Source: Glandiceps talaboti
Lineage: Eukaryota; Hemichordata; Enteropneusta; Spengelidae
Reading direction: 5' to 3'
NCBI RefSeq assembly: GCF_964340395.1
Contig: NC_135568.1
Span: 942,501-1,006,500 of the forward strand
DNA: 64,000 nucleotides
Part shown: positions 1-44,461 of the stretch, one piece after another
How positions within the stretch are numbered: the stretch's first letter is position 1
Layout of the letters: the number at the start of each line of letters is the position of its first letter
The notes under the pieces: model-generated
Database searches by the model: none
What the model was told of the DNA's origin: nothing
The model's input: only the letters and a program-made list of their open reading frames with translations
Made by a program: the position numbers and the translations under genes

Positions 1-1
1 T

Positions 2-167
2 GTTACAGTAACAAAGCGATCATTATATACAGACTTGGCCGGAGATGGTGCAGATCGACAGATGCTGATAGGGAGTATACGTTTGAAAGTTTACCAGGGT
101 GACATAACAGATGAAGCAACCGACGCTATTGTTAACAGTACCAACAAAGAGCTGGATCTGGGAAGAG
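2..167 (+). CDS. PARP14-like exon a (macrodomain start), partial
   Basis: The frame reads [13 protein letters not shown] and then DAIVNSTN, the classic start of a macrodomain and its ADP-ribose loop. The exon ends GGAAGAG|GTAATG in phase 1. Its left end is uncertain because of the window edge. Confidence 0.85.
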
Positions 168-3100
168 GTAATGTTATACTGAGCCGTTAAGGCGTACAAA
201 AATTCAATTTTAAAATAGGTGGGGTAGGTAATTTTTTTATTTTATTTTATTATATTTTTTTCACGCGTGAGTGTCCAGTTCAGTTTTTCTATTGTTTTCC
301 AAATTGTCTCTGTGTTGTTTATTTCTTCCTATCAGATGTACAGTCAATACAGATTGGAAGAATAGTTTTATATTGTCCTTTTAAGTTGATGGCAGTTTCC
401 GCACCCACTATTTCTTGCGAGACTTCACGATTTTCGCGATTTTATTTTTCTCGAATACGTAAAAAAAAGTTTAGGGTCGGCGTGAAAAACAAGGTGGGGT
501 CGGATAACCGGAACCGAACAACTTTTTTCTTCGGCCTAGTACTAATAATTCGTAATGTCCCGTATATTCAGTATTCACCATAGTCTGCTTTATGTGTTGT
601 TTAGCATACGATAAATACCCTATGCTATACCAAACTATTCAGAATGTAGTAATAGTCTTTATTTAAGACTTTTTCAACTGAATTAGGCATGCCCCATTTC
701 ATACGTCTATGGGAGTGCGATTTTTCAGAATGTAAGTAAGTTATCAAACTCTGCGTCATTGGTTTTTCGAAATAAGTACATTCTGTGCTTTGAAACCTTG
801 CTTGTATATCTGGGTTCATGGCCCAGTTGCGATTTGCAAATATTAAAAAAAATATTTCAGTCTACACATAATTTTTTCGTATTTATCCCAATCCGATTAG
901 GCCTGCGAGTAAATGTTTGCAATATTGCTTGAAATATGAACTACACATATTTAGAACCAATATTATCATGCATGATACTGATGAAATATTGAATATTACC
1001 AAACGTTCGTGATCGGAATCATAAACACCAAGTCATTACAAAAATTGCCATCAGACTATGTTTTTGTGCCTATTTCATTTCTTTTTATTACTTTGTGCAA
1101 TTAGAGTTTGTTGAAAGACGACATAGTCTGTGTGATTATCATTGATGAAATCACACAAAATTATGACTATCAAGAAATATGCAATATAATCTTGCACACT
1201 AACAGTGAGTGATAACCGTCGACGTTGAGTAAAACGTTGCTTCAGGACATGATATGCTGGTACAGTACGTATCTATTACTATGTATATTTTTGTTAGTCA
1301 AAGATTGATCTTAATTCAGATTACTCACAGGTACCTTCATAACATAAATTACCGTGTCAAAAATAATATGTATCATATTTCATCTTTATATTACCAGGTG
1401 GTCATATACAAGTAGCAATCCTTAAAGCGGCGGGTGATTCTATTCTGATTGAATGCAAACGCCTAGGTGAGTGGGACAATATGATACTATTAATTCTATG
1501 TAGGAAAGAAAGTGGGGGCTGATGTTCTAGTGGTAGAGCATAGTGTGGATGCAAAAATAAATAACAGTCTGTTTTGGACTCGGATTCGCATCTGTGCACG
1601 TTTCCAAGTTTCCCAGTGGCCGGTATTTAAATATACATTTAATGGACTAGTAAATCCAACAATGAAGGAGAGTGTATTTTTAGGATGAGTGATTACAACT
1701 GAACATGTCACAAAGATTGACGTTTTGTATGACTTCAACTTCAAACATTGCTTTAGGTTTGTGCTTTTTTGCATAACGTGCGATTTGGTTTTAGTTTAAA
1801 TTTCATATGTATTATGTTTCAGGCAAACAGAAGCCCGGAAGTGTTGTCATAACAAGTGCTGGTAATTTGAAATGTCGCAAAATAATTCATGTAATTTTGA
1901 AATCTGAAAATTTCGAAAACGTGCTCGTTAAAGTTTTGAGGTGCGCCGAAAAGAATGGAATGCAGTCCATTGCCTTACCTATGTTAGGGACAGGTAAGAT
2001 TTATGAATAAAAAGCAAACTATAACATTTTCAAATATTATCTTTGATCAAGTACTAAGCCACCTTGTACTACTCTATATTATATTTGCTGTGAATATTAA
2101 ACCCCCAACACAATTTACGACTAGAACTACCATTATCACCAAAGGACAGAATCACCAACCTTAGAATTTTTCGAATTTCCCATTACGTTTTTTTATTTCT
2201 TTTCCGTTAATTATGTTAAATGATAACTGAACTCCAGGAAATAAAGATATTTCTGTAAACTTAGGGTTCTGGAAAGCTATTCCAAGGATTTACTTGAGTG
2301 ACGTTTCTCTATAGGTGTACTTTGGAAAGCTTTGGAATATTTTTTAGTTTAGATGATGACATCCTGAACATTGGTGATGTGTGTAATTTAAATACTTCGT
2401 CTGAATGACTGTAGAATTGACTGACAAACGTTGTCCCCAACCTCAACAGGTCAATACGAGATAAGTCTGAAGAAGGTAGCTACAAAGATATTGGAAGCAA
2501 TTGGAACCTTTTCCCTTGGATACACACCACAGACTTTGAAAGAGATAAGAGCAGTCATATTCAAGCCAGAAGGTGTGGATGTTTTCCACAAAGCAATGAA
2601 AGACTTCCTTGATAAACCGATAGTAGAGACAAAGACCTGGACTAAGAAACTAACCGGTTAGCACATAACATTATCTATCCTTAGTTAAAATTAAATACGA
2701 ATAATCGCTATACATCTACATTTTGCTTGAGGTTGAAAAGTCCATTGCAACAATACTCACCTGCATATTGTCGTATATTTCTAAGCTTAGGCCGAAAATG
2801 AGAGGAGGTTCACGCCTCTATAACTTGAATGTTGTGGAAATCGTTTGATGTTTGTCTATCAATAGGTGCTGTCTCTTCACTGATGAGTACATCTATTTTG
2901 GGTGCTATGATGCCTGATGAATTGGCGATTTCAGACGATGAAGAATATGACGATGAAGCAGTATCAAATCCACCTAAACCAAGCAGTTTGTCTTTAAACA
3001 TTTTCACTGACGCTAAAGACGGTATTGGTACTGTTGTCAGGAAAATAAATAAATTTATTGACAGAGAATACAAAGAGATGGTAGGTATTGCTTAGTCTCT

Positions 3101-5192
3101 CTGCCAGACGCCGTGACGTTCGTCCCTCTGTAAGCCGCGGGAAGGGCGGGACTTGTCCCTACCCTCATTTCTTCGCCGCTCGGGGCGCACTTCAGAGGGA
3201 TGAATGACACCGAGTCTGGCGGCAGCGAGACGAGGTGTTATAACACTAGTTTTGAATGTATATAAAAGAAAGAATGAGCATGATGCTTTGAAATGCCTGT
3301 AATTTTTAGACAATCAGACTCTTCACCTTGCTTTAAAAATGTATAATTTACTTTCTGACAGAGTGTACCCCTTAGCCAGGAATTGGTCAACCAGATGTCG
3401 AGTGACGATTTCAAGTATATTGAGAGCTATGCTTACCAACGACAAGTATGTATAACTTAATTTTGAGACTTATGCATGACGTAGTGTTCAGAGTTTGTAT
3501 CATTTGCTGTAATACATACTGTAAACCTGGAAATGTTCGCGTAAGATTTATTTTCGCTAATTTCGCTACAAAACAAAAACGCGAAAATAATGAACGAAAC
3601 ACCAAACAATACTATCATGGGCAGTAAGACTGCACTAATGCAAATGTAATGTCACTTGGCGTGATAGTAACTTTTTTACTTCCCGGGGAATCATTACCAT
3701 ACGTTTCATGCTCTACGTTTCATAAACGTCGATCCGAAGGCAGACTGGGGCTCTTACGATACTGAAAAACGACATGATATGGACGTTATTTCACATGATT
3801 TACTTATCTTGAATTCAAACACAGAACCATAGTACGCTTTTAGTCAATATATTTCATGTCATGCCTGGAACAAGCTGTGATGAAATATAAAGTAATATAG
3901 TATGATTTATTTTGCTTCAGACTGAAGTTAAACTTGTGAAGACATCAACGCCATGTACTATAACGATTAAAGGCTCCTACCTTGATGTAGTAAACGTCCA
4001 GCACAAAGTTACTGACATATTGAATCACATCACGCTAAGGATTGCGGATGAAAAAATGCAAAAGGCGCTAGCTCAGAATGTTAAATGGTTGTTTGAAGAA
4101 GAAGATGGTAGTTTTGAGGCCTATGATGAGGACATCTCGGGACGTATTGAGATGGCTTATCAAGATAAACGACCAACTGTAGACTTTGAGCTAGATGGCG
4201 GGAAATATAGAATTGATTTAGGTCGGAATGTAGAGATAGATCTTCATAATCCAACATCTGAAGCCAAGGTCAAGCGACAGCTGAAAGAGAGTAAGCATCT
4301 ATTAATATAATTATTATAGTCTATTAGTATCTAGTTACGTAATATAGACCAAGGATATTGTTGGATAGACTGATAGACAGTAGAGCTTAATTGTGTCTGT
4401 ACTGAAGACGGGGGTCAATAAATGTGGCAGTGAACGCATGCTTTTGCATGTTTACATTCTGTTTATATTGTTTCAATTTTGTTAATTTTATCAGAGGGAA
4501 TACAGCTCCCCGACTTCTGGAAGCCAATGCCCGAGAATAAAGCATACGAGATGGTTACCCTGGACGCAAAGTCACCAGAGCACCAAGAGGTAGAAAAGTT
4601 CTTTAGGAAAACCTACACCCCTAAGAAAGTCGTTCAGGTATGCTACATTATAATCTTATCGAATATTTTATGTAGAAGAGGTACATTCTTGATAATGAAA
4701 TCGAAAACAATGAACACTGTGTATTCGCACTTACCTATCTTTTCATTGAACTCAACTTAATTTAACATTAAGTACATGTCTGTCTGTCTGTCTGTCTGTC
4801 TGTCTGCCTGTCTGTCTGGCTGTCTGTCTGTCTGTCTGTCTGGCTGTCTGTCTGTCTGTCGGTATGTATGTATGTATGTATGTATGTATGTATGCATGCA
4901 TGCATGCATGTATGTATGTATGTATGTATGTATGTATGTATGTATGTATGTATGTATGTATGCATGTATGTATGTATGTATGTATGTATGTATGTATGTA
5001 TGTACATACGTACGTACGTACGTATGTACGTATGTACGTATGTATGTATGTATGTATGTATGTATGTATGTATGTACATACGTATGTACCTATGTACGTA
5101 TGTACCTATGTATGTATGTATGTATGTTTGTATGTATGTATGTATGTATGTATGTATGTATGTATGTATGTATGTGTGTGTGTGTGTGTGTG

Positions 5193-5283
<91 letters not shown>

Positions 5284-5963
5284 GTGATATGTCTGTGATT
5301 CTGTGCGCGTGTGACTGAGTCGGTGACATTTGACATATCATTTAAAGTAAAACTATCTTGCCTCCACCCCTAGATTCGACGGATACAAAACCCGGGATTA
5401 TATCGCAGTTATGTTGTATTAAAACAAAACATGGATGCGAAGAATCCACCAAAAACTGAGAATGAGCGATTGTTATTTCATGGTACAAGTGCGGACACCA
5501 TTGACAACATAAACGCTGGTGGTTTTAACAGAAGCTTTGCTGGAAAGAATGGTAATTATAAATTGTTTTCTTTACAACTAGATCTAATAATTTAATAATT
5601 AAAATATGACATGTAAACTGAAAGTTTCTTATTTCCGCTTCAGCTTATGACGTTCTTGTCATGTTTATGTCTATTGCAGCCACAGCTTATGGTAAGGGAA
5701 CCTACTTTGCAGTACAAGCTTCATATTCTGCCGGAGGATATGCAGCACCAGATAGTAGTGGCGTTATGCATATGTATCGAGCAAAGGTGTTGACTGGTGA
5801 ATACACGCTGGGAAACAAGTCAATGGTGGTGCCACCTTCGAAGAATCCCAACGACCCTACTGATTGCTTCGATAGTGTTGTTAATAACATGTCCAGTCCA
5901 ATCATGTTTGTTGTATTTCAGGATGCCATGGCCTATCCTGAATACTTAATATCTTTTCAGTAA
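2..5963 (+). CDS. PARP14-like macrodomain/WWE/PARP protein, 3' part of gene
   Basis: Ten exons in view: 2-167, 1398-1466, 1823-1993, 2450-2656, 2866-3080, 3362-3445, 3921-4290, 4495-4637, 5374-5551, 5680-5963. They splice in frame into 628 residues plus stop. Domain order is one macrodomain (about residues 23-190), an acidic low-complexity linker, a WWE domain (exon 7) and a C-terminal PARP catalytic domain (exons 8-10). This order matches the end of PARP14/15-type proteins, which usually carry further macrodomains upstream; those would lie before the window. The family transfers ADP-ribose from NAD+ to proteins. The NAD-binding HGT motif (LLFHGTS) and GKGTYFA motif are present. The residue aligned with the catalytic Glu of PARP1 appears to be Met, so mono-ADP-ribosylation is expected. 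The 5' end is cut by the window edge; the first exon may begin after TTACAG at position 8. Confidence 0.88.
186..516 (+). repeat. Dispersed repeat family R1, copy 1
   Basis: About 330 bp, shared with 23838-24090 (same strand), 32159-32390 and 40381-40600 (opposite strand). Shared blocks include AATAGGTGGGGTAGGT, GTCTCTGTGTTG and the end TCGG..AACCGGAACC. Possibly a MITE; see findings. Confidence 0.7.
1398..1466 (+). CDS. PARP14-like exon b (macrodomain)
   Basis: The exon is flanked by TTACCAG and GTGAGT. It encodes [20 protein letters not shown], the Gly-rich turn and helix of a macrodomain. Phase 1 at both ends. Confidence 0.88.
1823..1993 (+). CDS. PARP14-like exon c (macrodomain)
   Basis: The exon follows a TTTCAG acceptor and precedes GTAAGA. 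It encodes [16 protein letters not shown] and ends [10 protein letters not shown], the substrate-loop signature of macrodomains. Confidence 0.9.
2450..2656 (+). CDS. PARP14-like exon d (macrodomain end)
   Basis: The exon follows CTCAACAG and ends ACCG|GTTAGC. It encodes the last helix and strand of the macrodomain, including [18 protein letters not shown]. Confidence 0.85.
2866..3080 (+). CDS. PARP14-like exon e (acidic linker)
   Basis: The exon lies between ATAG and GTAGGT and ends in phase 0. It encodes a linker with an acidic stretch ([10 protein letters not shown]). No domain was recognised. Its place between macrodomain and WWE and its matching phase support it. Confidence 0.75.
3094..3234. 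mobile_element. Small palindromic MITE-like element in PARP-gene intron
   Basis: A GC-rich island in AT-rich intron DNA. The left end (AGTCTCTCTGCC...GTCCCTCTG) is the inverted copy, with a few changes, of the right end (CAGAGGGATGAA...GCAGCGAGACG). Arms of about 38 bp enclose a core of about 60 bp. It has no coding capacity. Confidence 0.65.
3362..3445 (+). CDS. PARP14-like exon f (linker)
   Basis: A short phase-0 exon after CTGACAG, ending before GTATGT. The 28 residues ([12 protein letters not shown]...) continue the linker. Support comes from splice sites and frame only. Confidence 0.68.
3921..4290 (+). CDS. PARP14-like exon g (WWE domain)
   Basis: The exon follows TTGCTTCAG and ends GAGA|GTAAGC in phase 1. 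Its second half encodes a WWE fold: [20 protein letters not shown], then RIEMAYQDK and later [14 protein letters not shown]. The second signature Trp is Phe here. WWE modules commonly bind (iso-)ADP-ribose units. Confidence 0.87.
4495..4637 (+). CDS. PARP14-like exon h (start of PARP catalytic domain)
   Basis: The exon follows TTTTATCAG and ends GTTCAG|GTATGC. It encodes [17 protein letters not shown], the usual opening of PARP14/15 catalytic domains. Confidence 0.9.
4777..5283. repeat. Compound tetranucleotide microsatellite in PARP-gene intron
   Basis: (TCTG)n, then (TATG)n with CATG and TACG variants, a short (TG)n, then (TCTG)n again. It lies between exons h and i. All long open frames here are repeat artefacts. 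Confidence 0.97.
5374..5551 (+). CDS. PARP14-like exon i (PARP catalytic domain, HGT motif)
   Basis: The exon follows CCACCCCTAG and ends AATG|GTAATT. It encodes [14 protein letters not shown] and then [14 protein letters not shown], which holds the first catalytic-triad residue (His of HGT). Confidence 0.92.
5680..5963 (+). CDS. PARP14-like exon j (PARP catalytic domain C-terminus and stop)
   Basis: The last exon follows TATTGCAG. It contains [16 protein letters not shown] (second triad residue Tyr), a D-loop region, and ends [19 protein letters not shown] before TAA. The PEYLI-F terminus is typical of PARP14-like proteins. Confidence 0.93.
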
Positions 5964-6451
5964 ACAGCAACAAATGGTTGTATACATACAATATATGTAT
6001 TACACCTATATCTAAACTGTTCAAACAAAGACGTTTAGGTCATGGACACGCCACTGTTGTATTGATACATGATAGAAAAGGTACATAACGTCGATGTGGG
6101 AGTTCTCTGGTCCCTGTTATGATATGATAAAGCGGCGTCGTCTTTAAGATAAAACGTTCAAACATAATTGAGAGCCAATGGCAATAATCAACTTTCACAA
6201 AGTAGACGATAATGTACAAGGATCATAGAAATATATTTGTGTGAAATTCTCTTTATGTAGTTATTCATTTAGTCTATCCTACCTTGTTTTTTTTCTTTTG
6301 CAATTGAATACAACTACTCAAGATCTAAACATATCAAATGATCAACATTTTGCAGTTTACAGCACCCGTACTGATCGATGACTGAAGTTTTTAAATTAGT
6401 TAAATTCACATCATGCTGTATAGCCAGATTCGATGAATTGACATTCCAAAT

Positions 6452-6483
6452 GGTATGTATGTATGTATGTATGTATGTATGTA

Positions 6484-6514
<31 letters not shown>

Positions 6515-6537
6515 ACTATGTGATGGTCATATTGTCT

Positions 6538-6604
<67 letters not shown>
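6452..6604. repeat. (TATG)n and (TG)n microsatellite
   Basis: (TATG)n passes into (TG)n, is interrupted once, then resumes as a pure (TG)n of about 64 bp. It is followed by a copy of the AAAACC-CTGA repeat family at 6605-6720. Confidence 0.95.
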
Positions 6605-6606
<2 letters not shown>

Positions 6607-7604
6607 GGCGGTTTAAAGTCAAAACCGCTGAGTCAATTACACCGAAATTTGGTGGAGATGTTACTTTTTGGATCTGATTGTAAAATTTATAAGACAAGCA
6701 TTTTTGCTCAGAAAATGTGAATTTTGGTTAACAGCAAATAGGTAATCAGCGTGTCTGTTGATTACGTTGAATATTTACACAAGACTTTTCTTGAACCACT
6801 TAATGAGAAGTAGATATCGGGTATACACAAATTTATTCAGTATTAATTTCATATATCAACTTTCAAATACTTAGATCTTAAACTTTCTGATGATCACTTA
6901 ATTTTAAAGGACAGATGAACTATGCAGTAAATTCCAAACTACTCAGAAACTACTTTTTTGTTTGAATATAATCAGTGGTGCAGATGTACACATAGATAAG
7001 CCTATACTTTGCTAAATCCTTACTATTTGGATGTACAACCTTTAGATAATACTTTAGATAATACTTTAGATAATAATACTTTATTCCAGAATTGGAAAGA
7101 ATTGACAAAACAATATGGAAAAGGAGAAAACGGAAAATAATTGTCGAGCAACTAGTCGAATCCATACTGTAACCTGACATTCAAATTTGTGTTGCTAACA
7201 TCAAAGAAACTATGTTGTGTTTTGTATAGCAAGGAATATATACGCGATAAATATTTGAAAGACATGAGTAAATTTAAGAAATAGGAAATAGTGTGGAATT
7301 GAAATCGGTTTACACTACTCTACTATATAATGAATACATGTTGAAGCGTGATGAAAACCTGTAGTTACAGGTATAGTTTCAGTTTCATTTATGTTTCGAG
7401 AAATTGAGAATGATGAAATGTATGTATGTATGTATATATACTGAACGTTTCCATGATTTGAATTAACGTATATACATGTTTTGTATACTTAGTACTTGCT
7501 TTCTAGACAACTTGCCATCTTCACACTTCAGTCGATTCAATAAATTCTTAATATTTTTTTTTCTCTTCAATCAATGGTCATCTTTTTATCTATCCAACTT
7601 CGAA

Positions 7605-8360
<756 letters not shown>

Positions 8361-8375
8361 ATATCACATAGGCTT

Positions 8376-8581
8376 ATTACATTACCTACTAGATGTCAAA
8401 TTCTGATATTCACATCACATAGGTGTACATTACCAACTAGATGTCAAATTCTGATGTTCATGACACCCGGGTCATGACATCACACAGGCGTACACTAGCT
8501 ACTCGGTGTCAAATTCTGATATTCACGATATCACACAGACGTACACTAGCTACTAGATGTCAAATTCTGATATTCACGATA
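8376..8581. repeat. Degenerate tandem repeat, 3-4 units
   Basis: Units share CACATAGGTGTACA-like and CTAGATGTCAAATTCTGATA segments with spacings of about 50-75 bp. Confidence 0.7.
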
Positions 8582-8920
8582 TGTGTCATGAGATTTTGAG
8601 AATATAAACGTTAAACATATCTAGAAAGACTAGTAAATGCCATGATATGTGTACCACCATTCAGCAAGTAGCATATCTACCACGTGGTAGTCGGTAGTAA
8701 TCAAAAGGCGAATATGTTAAAAATGAAACTCTTTTTTCAAGTTTTTTGTCTGCACACCTAAACGACCCAGAAGGAATACAAAAATGGAGATTTTGGCCAA
8801 ATGTCAAATTCGAGCGTAAAAAAGAGTCACTCTGTCAACAATTGTAAAGCATCACTTGCGCACCGATATTGTGACATTTACATAACAAGTAAAAAAAGGT
8901 TAAGGTAAAAATAAATATTT

Positions 8921-39951
<31,031 letters not shown>

Positions 39952-39983
39952 CGAAGTATCTCAACAGTACCTGTGGCCGTAAT

Positions 39984-39996
39984 AGTTATATAGAGT
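39984..39996 (-). promoter_or_regulatory. Possible TATA box for aGPCR-1
   Basis: The minus strand reads CTCTATATAACT about 35-45 bp before the start codon. If used, the 5' UTR would be very short. No transcript data support it, and an upstream non-coding exon is possible. Confidence 0.3.
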
Positions 39997-40380
39997 CTGG
40001 TTTTCTGGGTGAGCAATTATTCACTACTAGACGAAGGATTAATACATTCTGTAATAGGTAGGGACAGGGTCATAACGGAAGAATTGGTAACACCAAATTT
40101 ACCTTATACTATGTCTACTATGCTATACGTATTAATTTTCACCGCATCCATTTAAGACTATTTATATCATACCTTCATGATAATCACATTGTCTTTTGGT
40201 TGAAATTCATGTAAACATGAATTATATTGAATGTAAAACAATATTAGGCAAATTTTACTAAAATGGATTATTCTATAATTATATGTGATGACTTAGACTA
40301 TAAACGTAACACTCAATCCAAGGTTATATTGTTAGTGCTAGCTTATAAATCATTCATAAAAAAGCAATAAACTCACAAAA

Positions 40381-40600
40381 AGTGTGGTCTCATGAGAAAT
40401 GGTGATTATGCAAACTAACATCAACTTAAAAAGACACTATGAAACTGTTCTTCCAATCTGTAATGGCTGTACATCTTATAGAAAGAAATAAACTACACAG
40501 AGACCATTTGGAAAACAATGGAAAACCCGAACTTAGACACTCACACATTAAAAAAATATTATAAAATAAAATATTCTAAAATTGTGCCGAATCGGAACCA
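40381..40600 (-). repeat. Dispersed repeat family R1, copy 4
   Basis: Inverted relative to copy 1. Shares GTAATGGCTGTACATC, ACACAGAGACCATTTGGAAA and ends CCGAATCGGAACCACA. Confidence 0.75.
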
Positions 40601-40693
40601 CACTTTTATTTATTAGGCTTAATACTGATCTAATAATGATGTGATGAATTTTGGTTAAGTTTGTTTAGTCTTACAGAGAAATGTAAAAACATA

Positions 40694-41215
40694 ATTAGAT
40701 TTCCTATCTGTCTATTTACTGATGAATAGATTTCCTATCAGCAACTGTCTATTTACTGATAATTAGATTTCCTATCAGCAACTGTCTATTTACCGATGAA
40801 TAGATTTCCTATCAGCAACTGTCTATTTACTGATGAATAGATTTCCTATCAGCAACTGTCTATTTACCGATGAATAGATTTCCTATCAGCAACTGTCTAT
40901 TTACTGATGAATAGATTTCCTATCAGCAAACTGTTTATTTACTGATGAATAGATTTCCTATCAGCAACTGTCTATTTACTGATGAATAGATTTCCTATCA
41001 GCAAACTGTTTATTTACTGATGAATAGATTTCCTATCAACAACTGTCTATTTACTGATGAATAGATTTCCTATCAACAACTGTCTATTTACTGATGAATA
41101 GCTTTCCTATCAACAACTGTCTATTTACTGTTGAATAGATTTCCTATCAACAACTGTCTATTTACTGATGAATAGATTTCCTATCAGCAACTGTCTATTT
41201 ATTGTTGAATTGGGT
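40694..41215. repeat. 37-bp minisatellite, about 14 units
   Basis: Units contain TAGATTTCCTATCAGCAACT and GTCTATTTACTGATGAA. Small variants (AACTGTT, CCGATG) recur. Confidence 0.95.
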
Positions 41216-41608
41216 TCCTGGGCAACATTCATGTATCCGTTCATCAGATAGACGCACAGTACCAAATGGGATATGTTAAATATGTCTTTATTCACACACA
41301 ACATCTACAAACATTCAAATGAAATATCGATCAGTGTCATCAATGTCATCAGTGTCATCAATGCTATACTATTGGATTAATCTGTTGTTTCAAACACAAA
41401 TCTTGAAATTTTTGACTGCATACTTAAAGTCTTTGTCACTATTCAATGTACAATCAGAAATTCCTGAATAGAATTGGACTGTTGTTTCTAAAACAAACTT
41501 GAATTTTTTGACTGCAATATCTTCTGTCTTTGTCACTGACTCAATGTGCTGTCAGAAATTCCAGGATAGTATCCAATTAAACTTGTTCCAAACACAAACT
41601 TGAAAATT

Positions 41609-42170
41609 GTTACCAGTACAGTTAACACACTATCCTGTTACCATTAAAATTATTAACACGCTCTGCTGTTACCAGTAAAGTTATTAACACACTGTGCTGT
41701 TACCAGTAAAGTTATTAACACACTGTGCTATTACCAGTAAAGTTATTAACACACTGTGCTGTTACCAGTAAAGTTATTAACACACTGTGCTGTTACCAGT
41801 AAAGTTATTAACACACTGTGCTGTTACCAGTAAAGTTATTAACACACTGTGCTGTTACAAGTAAAGTTATTAACACACTGTGCTGTTACCAGTAAAGTTA
41901 TTAACACACTGTGCTGTTACCATTAAAGTTATTAACACACTGTGCTACCAGTAAAGTTATTAACACACACACTGTGCTGTTACCAGTAAAGTTATTAACA
42001 CACTGTGCTGTTACCAGTAAAGTTATTAATACACTGTGCTGTTACCAGTAAAGTTATTAATACACTGTGCTGTTACCAGTAAAGTTATTAACACACTGTG
42101 CTGTTACCAGTAAAGTTATTAACACGCTGTGCTGTTACCATTAAAGTTATTAACACGCTGTGCTGTTACA
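41609..42170. repeat. 31-bp minisatellite, about 18 units
   Basis: Units contain CTGTTACCAGTAAAGTTATT and AACACACTGTG. Confidence 0.95.
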
Positions 42171-43344
42171 TTATACACCTGAATTCAGTGGTTCTATAAT
42201 TATAAATTTACAATCAATTGGCAAATATAGCAGTAATTATTCCTAGTATACACCAATAAACCATATCGTATACACGTAATCGTCAGCTAGGTATATGCTC
42301 ATTTTCCTAGTACCCTTGGTAAATGAGATGATCCTGGCAACAAGCAAAGTACTACTATATAGTATATAGACATTATTCAAATTTTAAATCGTTCTGAGTG
42401 GTAAAATTTAAAAGTTCACATATCTGTTTATATTATATAAAGTAAATGTATAATGTGTGATCCATAAAGATACATTGCAGTATGTATCTATACTGTGTAC
42501 AATTTAACAAAGGAACATGTATCGAGTTGACTGACATCACCTTAGAGTCCTCAAGAACTGAATTTGTGAGACATCACTATCCAATTGCAATGTTAACAAA
42601 TTGAAGTTACTGATTCTGTTTTACTTTCATTTTTGAACATTCAAACACAGCAGAACCAGTGGCGTATAGACATGTGTTGTTGTGACATAGAACAACCAGG
42701 GTATAAATTCCCTATTTTTTTGTTCAACTTAATTTGCTTGTGCAAGGTACAATAACTTCATGATTGACATAGAGGTGAACAAAGGAAATATTCCATCTTG
42801 TTTACTGTATCTTATATTTGAAGGACGGAATTATTGCATAGACATACAAATATTAATTAGACACATAGTCTCTTTACACTGAAGTGTAGACATCAATACA
42901 TGTAACACTTTGGTATGTAACAAGTAAATGAAAACTAAAATTAACAATATTATGATCACTGTTATATTCAGTGAGGCTGCGCATAACGTCATGTTGTACT
43001 ATTGCAACTACATAACTTTATTTACCTATAATTGTGATGATGTCCTTGTCATAATAATCTCATGTATTTTTCATTAGATATTAATGTATAGATCATATCA
43101 TTACAACTCTCCTTTTTTGAGTGAGACTATATTATCAGCATATAATATCTGGACTGATGAAAATGAAATGCTAAAATTATAACGAATGTTGTATGATTGC
43201 ATATTTTGGCTAAAAAAAATATACATTTTTTGTGGAATTTCACAGACAAAAGACATTCTTACATTGTAGCACAGATAAATTGCAATAACCCTTATATACA
43301 CACTTTACAAAACAATTGAATTCAAGTTGCACACTATTTCAACA

Positions 43345-44364
43345 AGTTATAATTCCCAAACATACAATCTATAATGGTAACTATCTATAACAATTAACTT
43401 GTCTTAGAATACCCCAATGCTACAATAGAATTGGTAAAGTTATAATTCCCAAACATACAATCTATAATGGTAACTATCTATAACAATTAACTTGTCTTAG
43501 AATACCCCAATGCTACAGTAGAATTGGTAAAGTTATAATTCCCAAACATACAATCTATAATGGTAACTATCTATAACAATTAACATGTCTTAGAATACCC
43601 CAATGCTACAGTAGAATTGGTAAAGTTATAATTCCCAAACATACAATCTATAATGGTAACTATCTATAACAATTTACTTGTCTTAGAATACCCCAATGCT
43701 ACAGTAGAATTGGTAAAATTATAATTCCCAAACATACAATCTATAATGGTAACTATCTATAACAATTAACATGTCTTAGAATACCCCAATGCTACAGTAG
43801 AATTGGTAAAATTATAATTCCCAAACATACAATCTGTAATGGTAACTATCTATAACAATTAACATGTCTTAGAATACCCCAATGCTACAGTAGAATTGGT
43901 AAAATTATAATTCCCAAACATACAATCTGTAATGGTAACTATCTATAACAATTAACATGTCTTAGAATACCCCAATGCTACAATAGAATTGGTAAAGTTA
44001 TAATTCCCAAACATACAATCTGTAATGGTAACTATCTATAACAATTAACATGTCTTAGAATACCCCAATGCTACAATAGAATTGGTAAAGTTATAATTCC
44101 CAAACATACAATCTATAATGGCAACTATCTATAACAATTAACTTGTCTTAGAATACCCCAATGCTACAGTAGAATTGGTAAAATTATAATTCCCAAACAT
44201 ACAATCTATAATGGCAACTATCTATAACAATTAACTTGTCTTAGAATACCCCAATGCTACAGTAGAATTGGTAAAGTTATAATTCCCAAACATACAATCT
44301 ATAATGGTAACTATCTATAACAATTAACATGACTTAGAATACCCACAATGCTACAGTAGAATTA
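43345..44364. repeat. 93-bp minisatellite, about 11 units
   Basis: Units contain GTTATAATTCCCAAACATAC, GGTAACTATCTATAACAATT and AGAATACCCCAATGCTACAG. Spacing is regular at about 93 bp. Confidence 0.95.
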
Positions 44365-44461
44365 ATAACTCACTAAAGTTCCAAACTTTTCTTTTTACAT
44401 ATGATGCAGTGACTATTATTTTCAAAACATAAATCTCATCATTTTGAATATTAAAAGTTCA

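Noticed and set aside
386-583. 65-codon frame near the window start
   Set aside because: Lies in an R1 dispersed repeat inside a PARP-gene intron.
4768-5341. Cys/Val/Tyr-rich and His/Thr-rich frames
   Set aside because: Translations of TCTG/TATG microsatellite in a PARP-gene intron.
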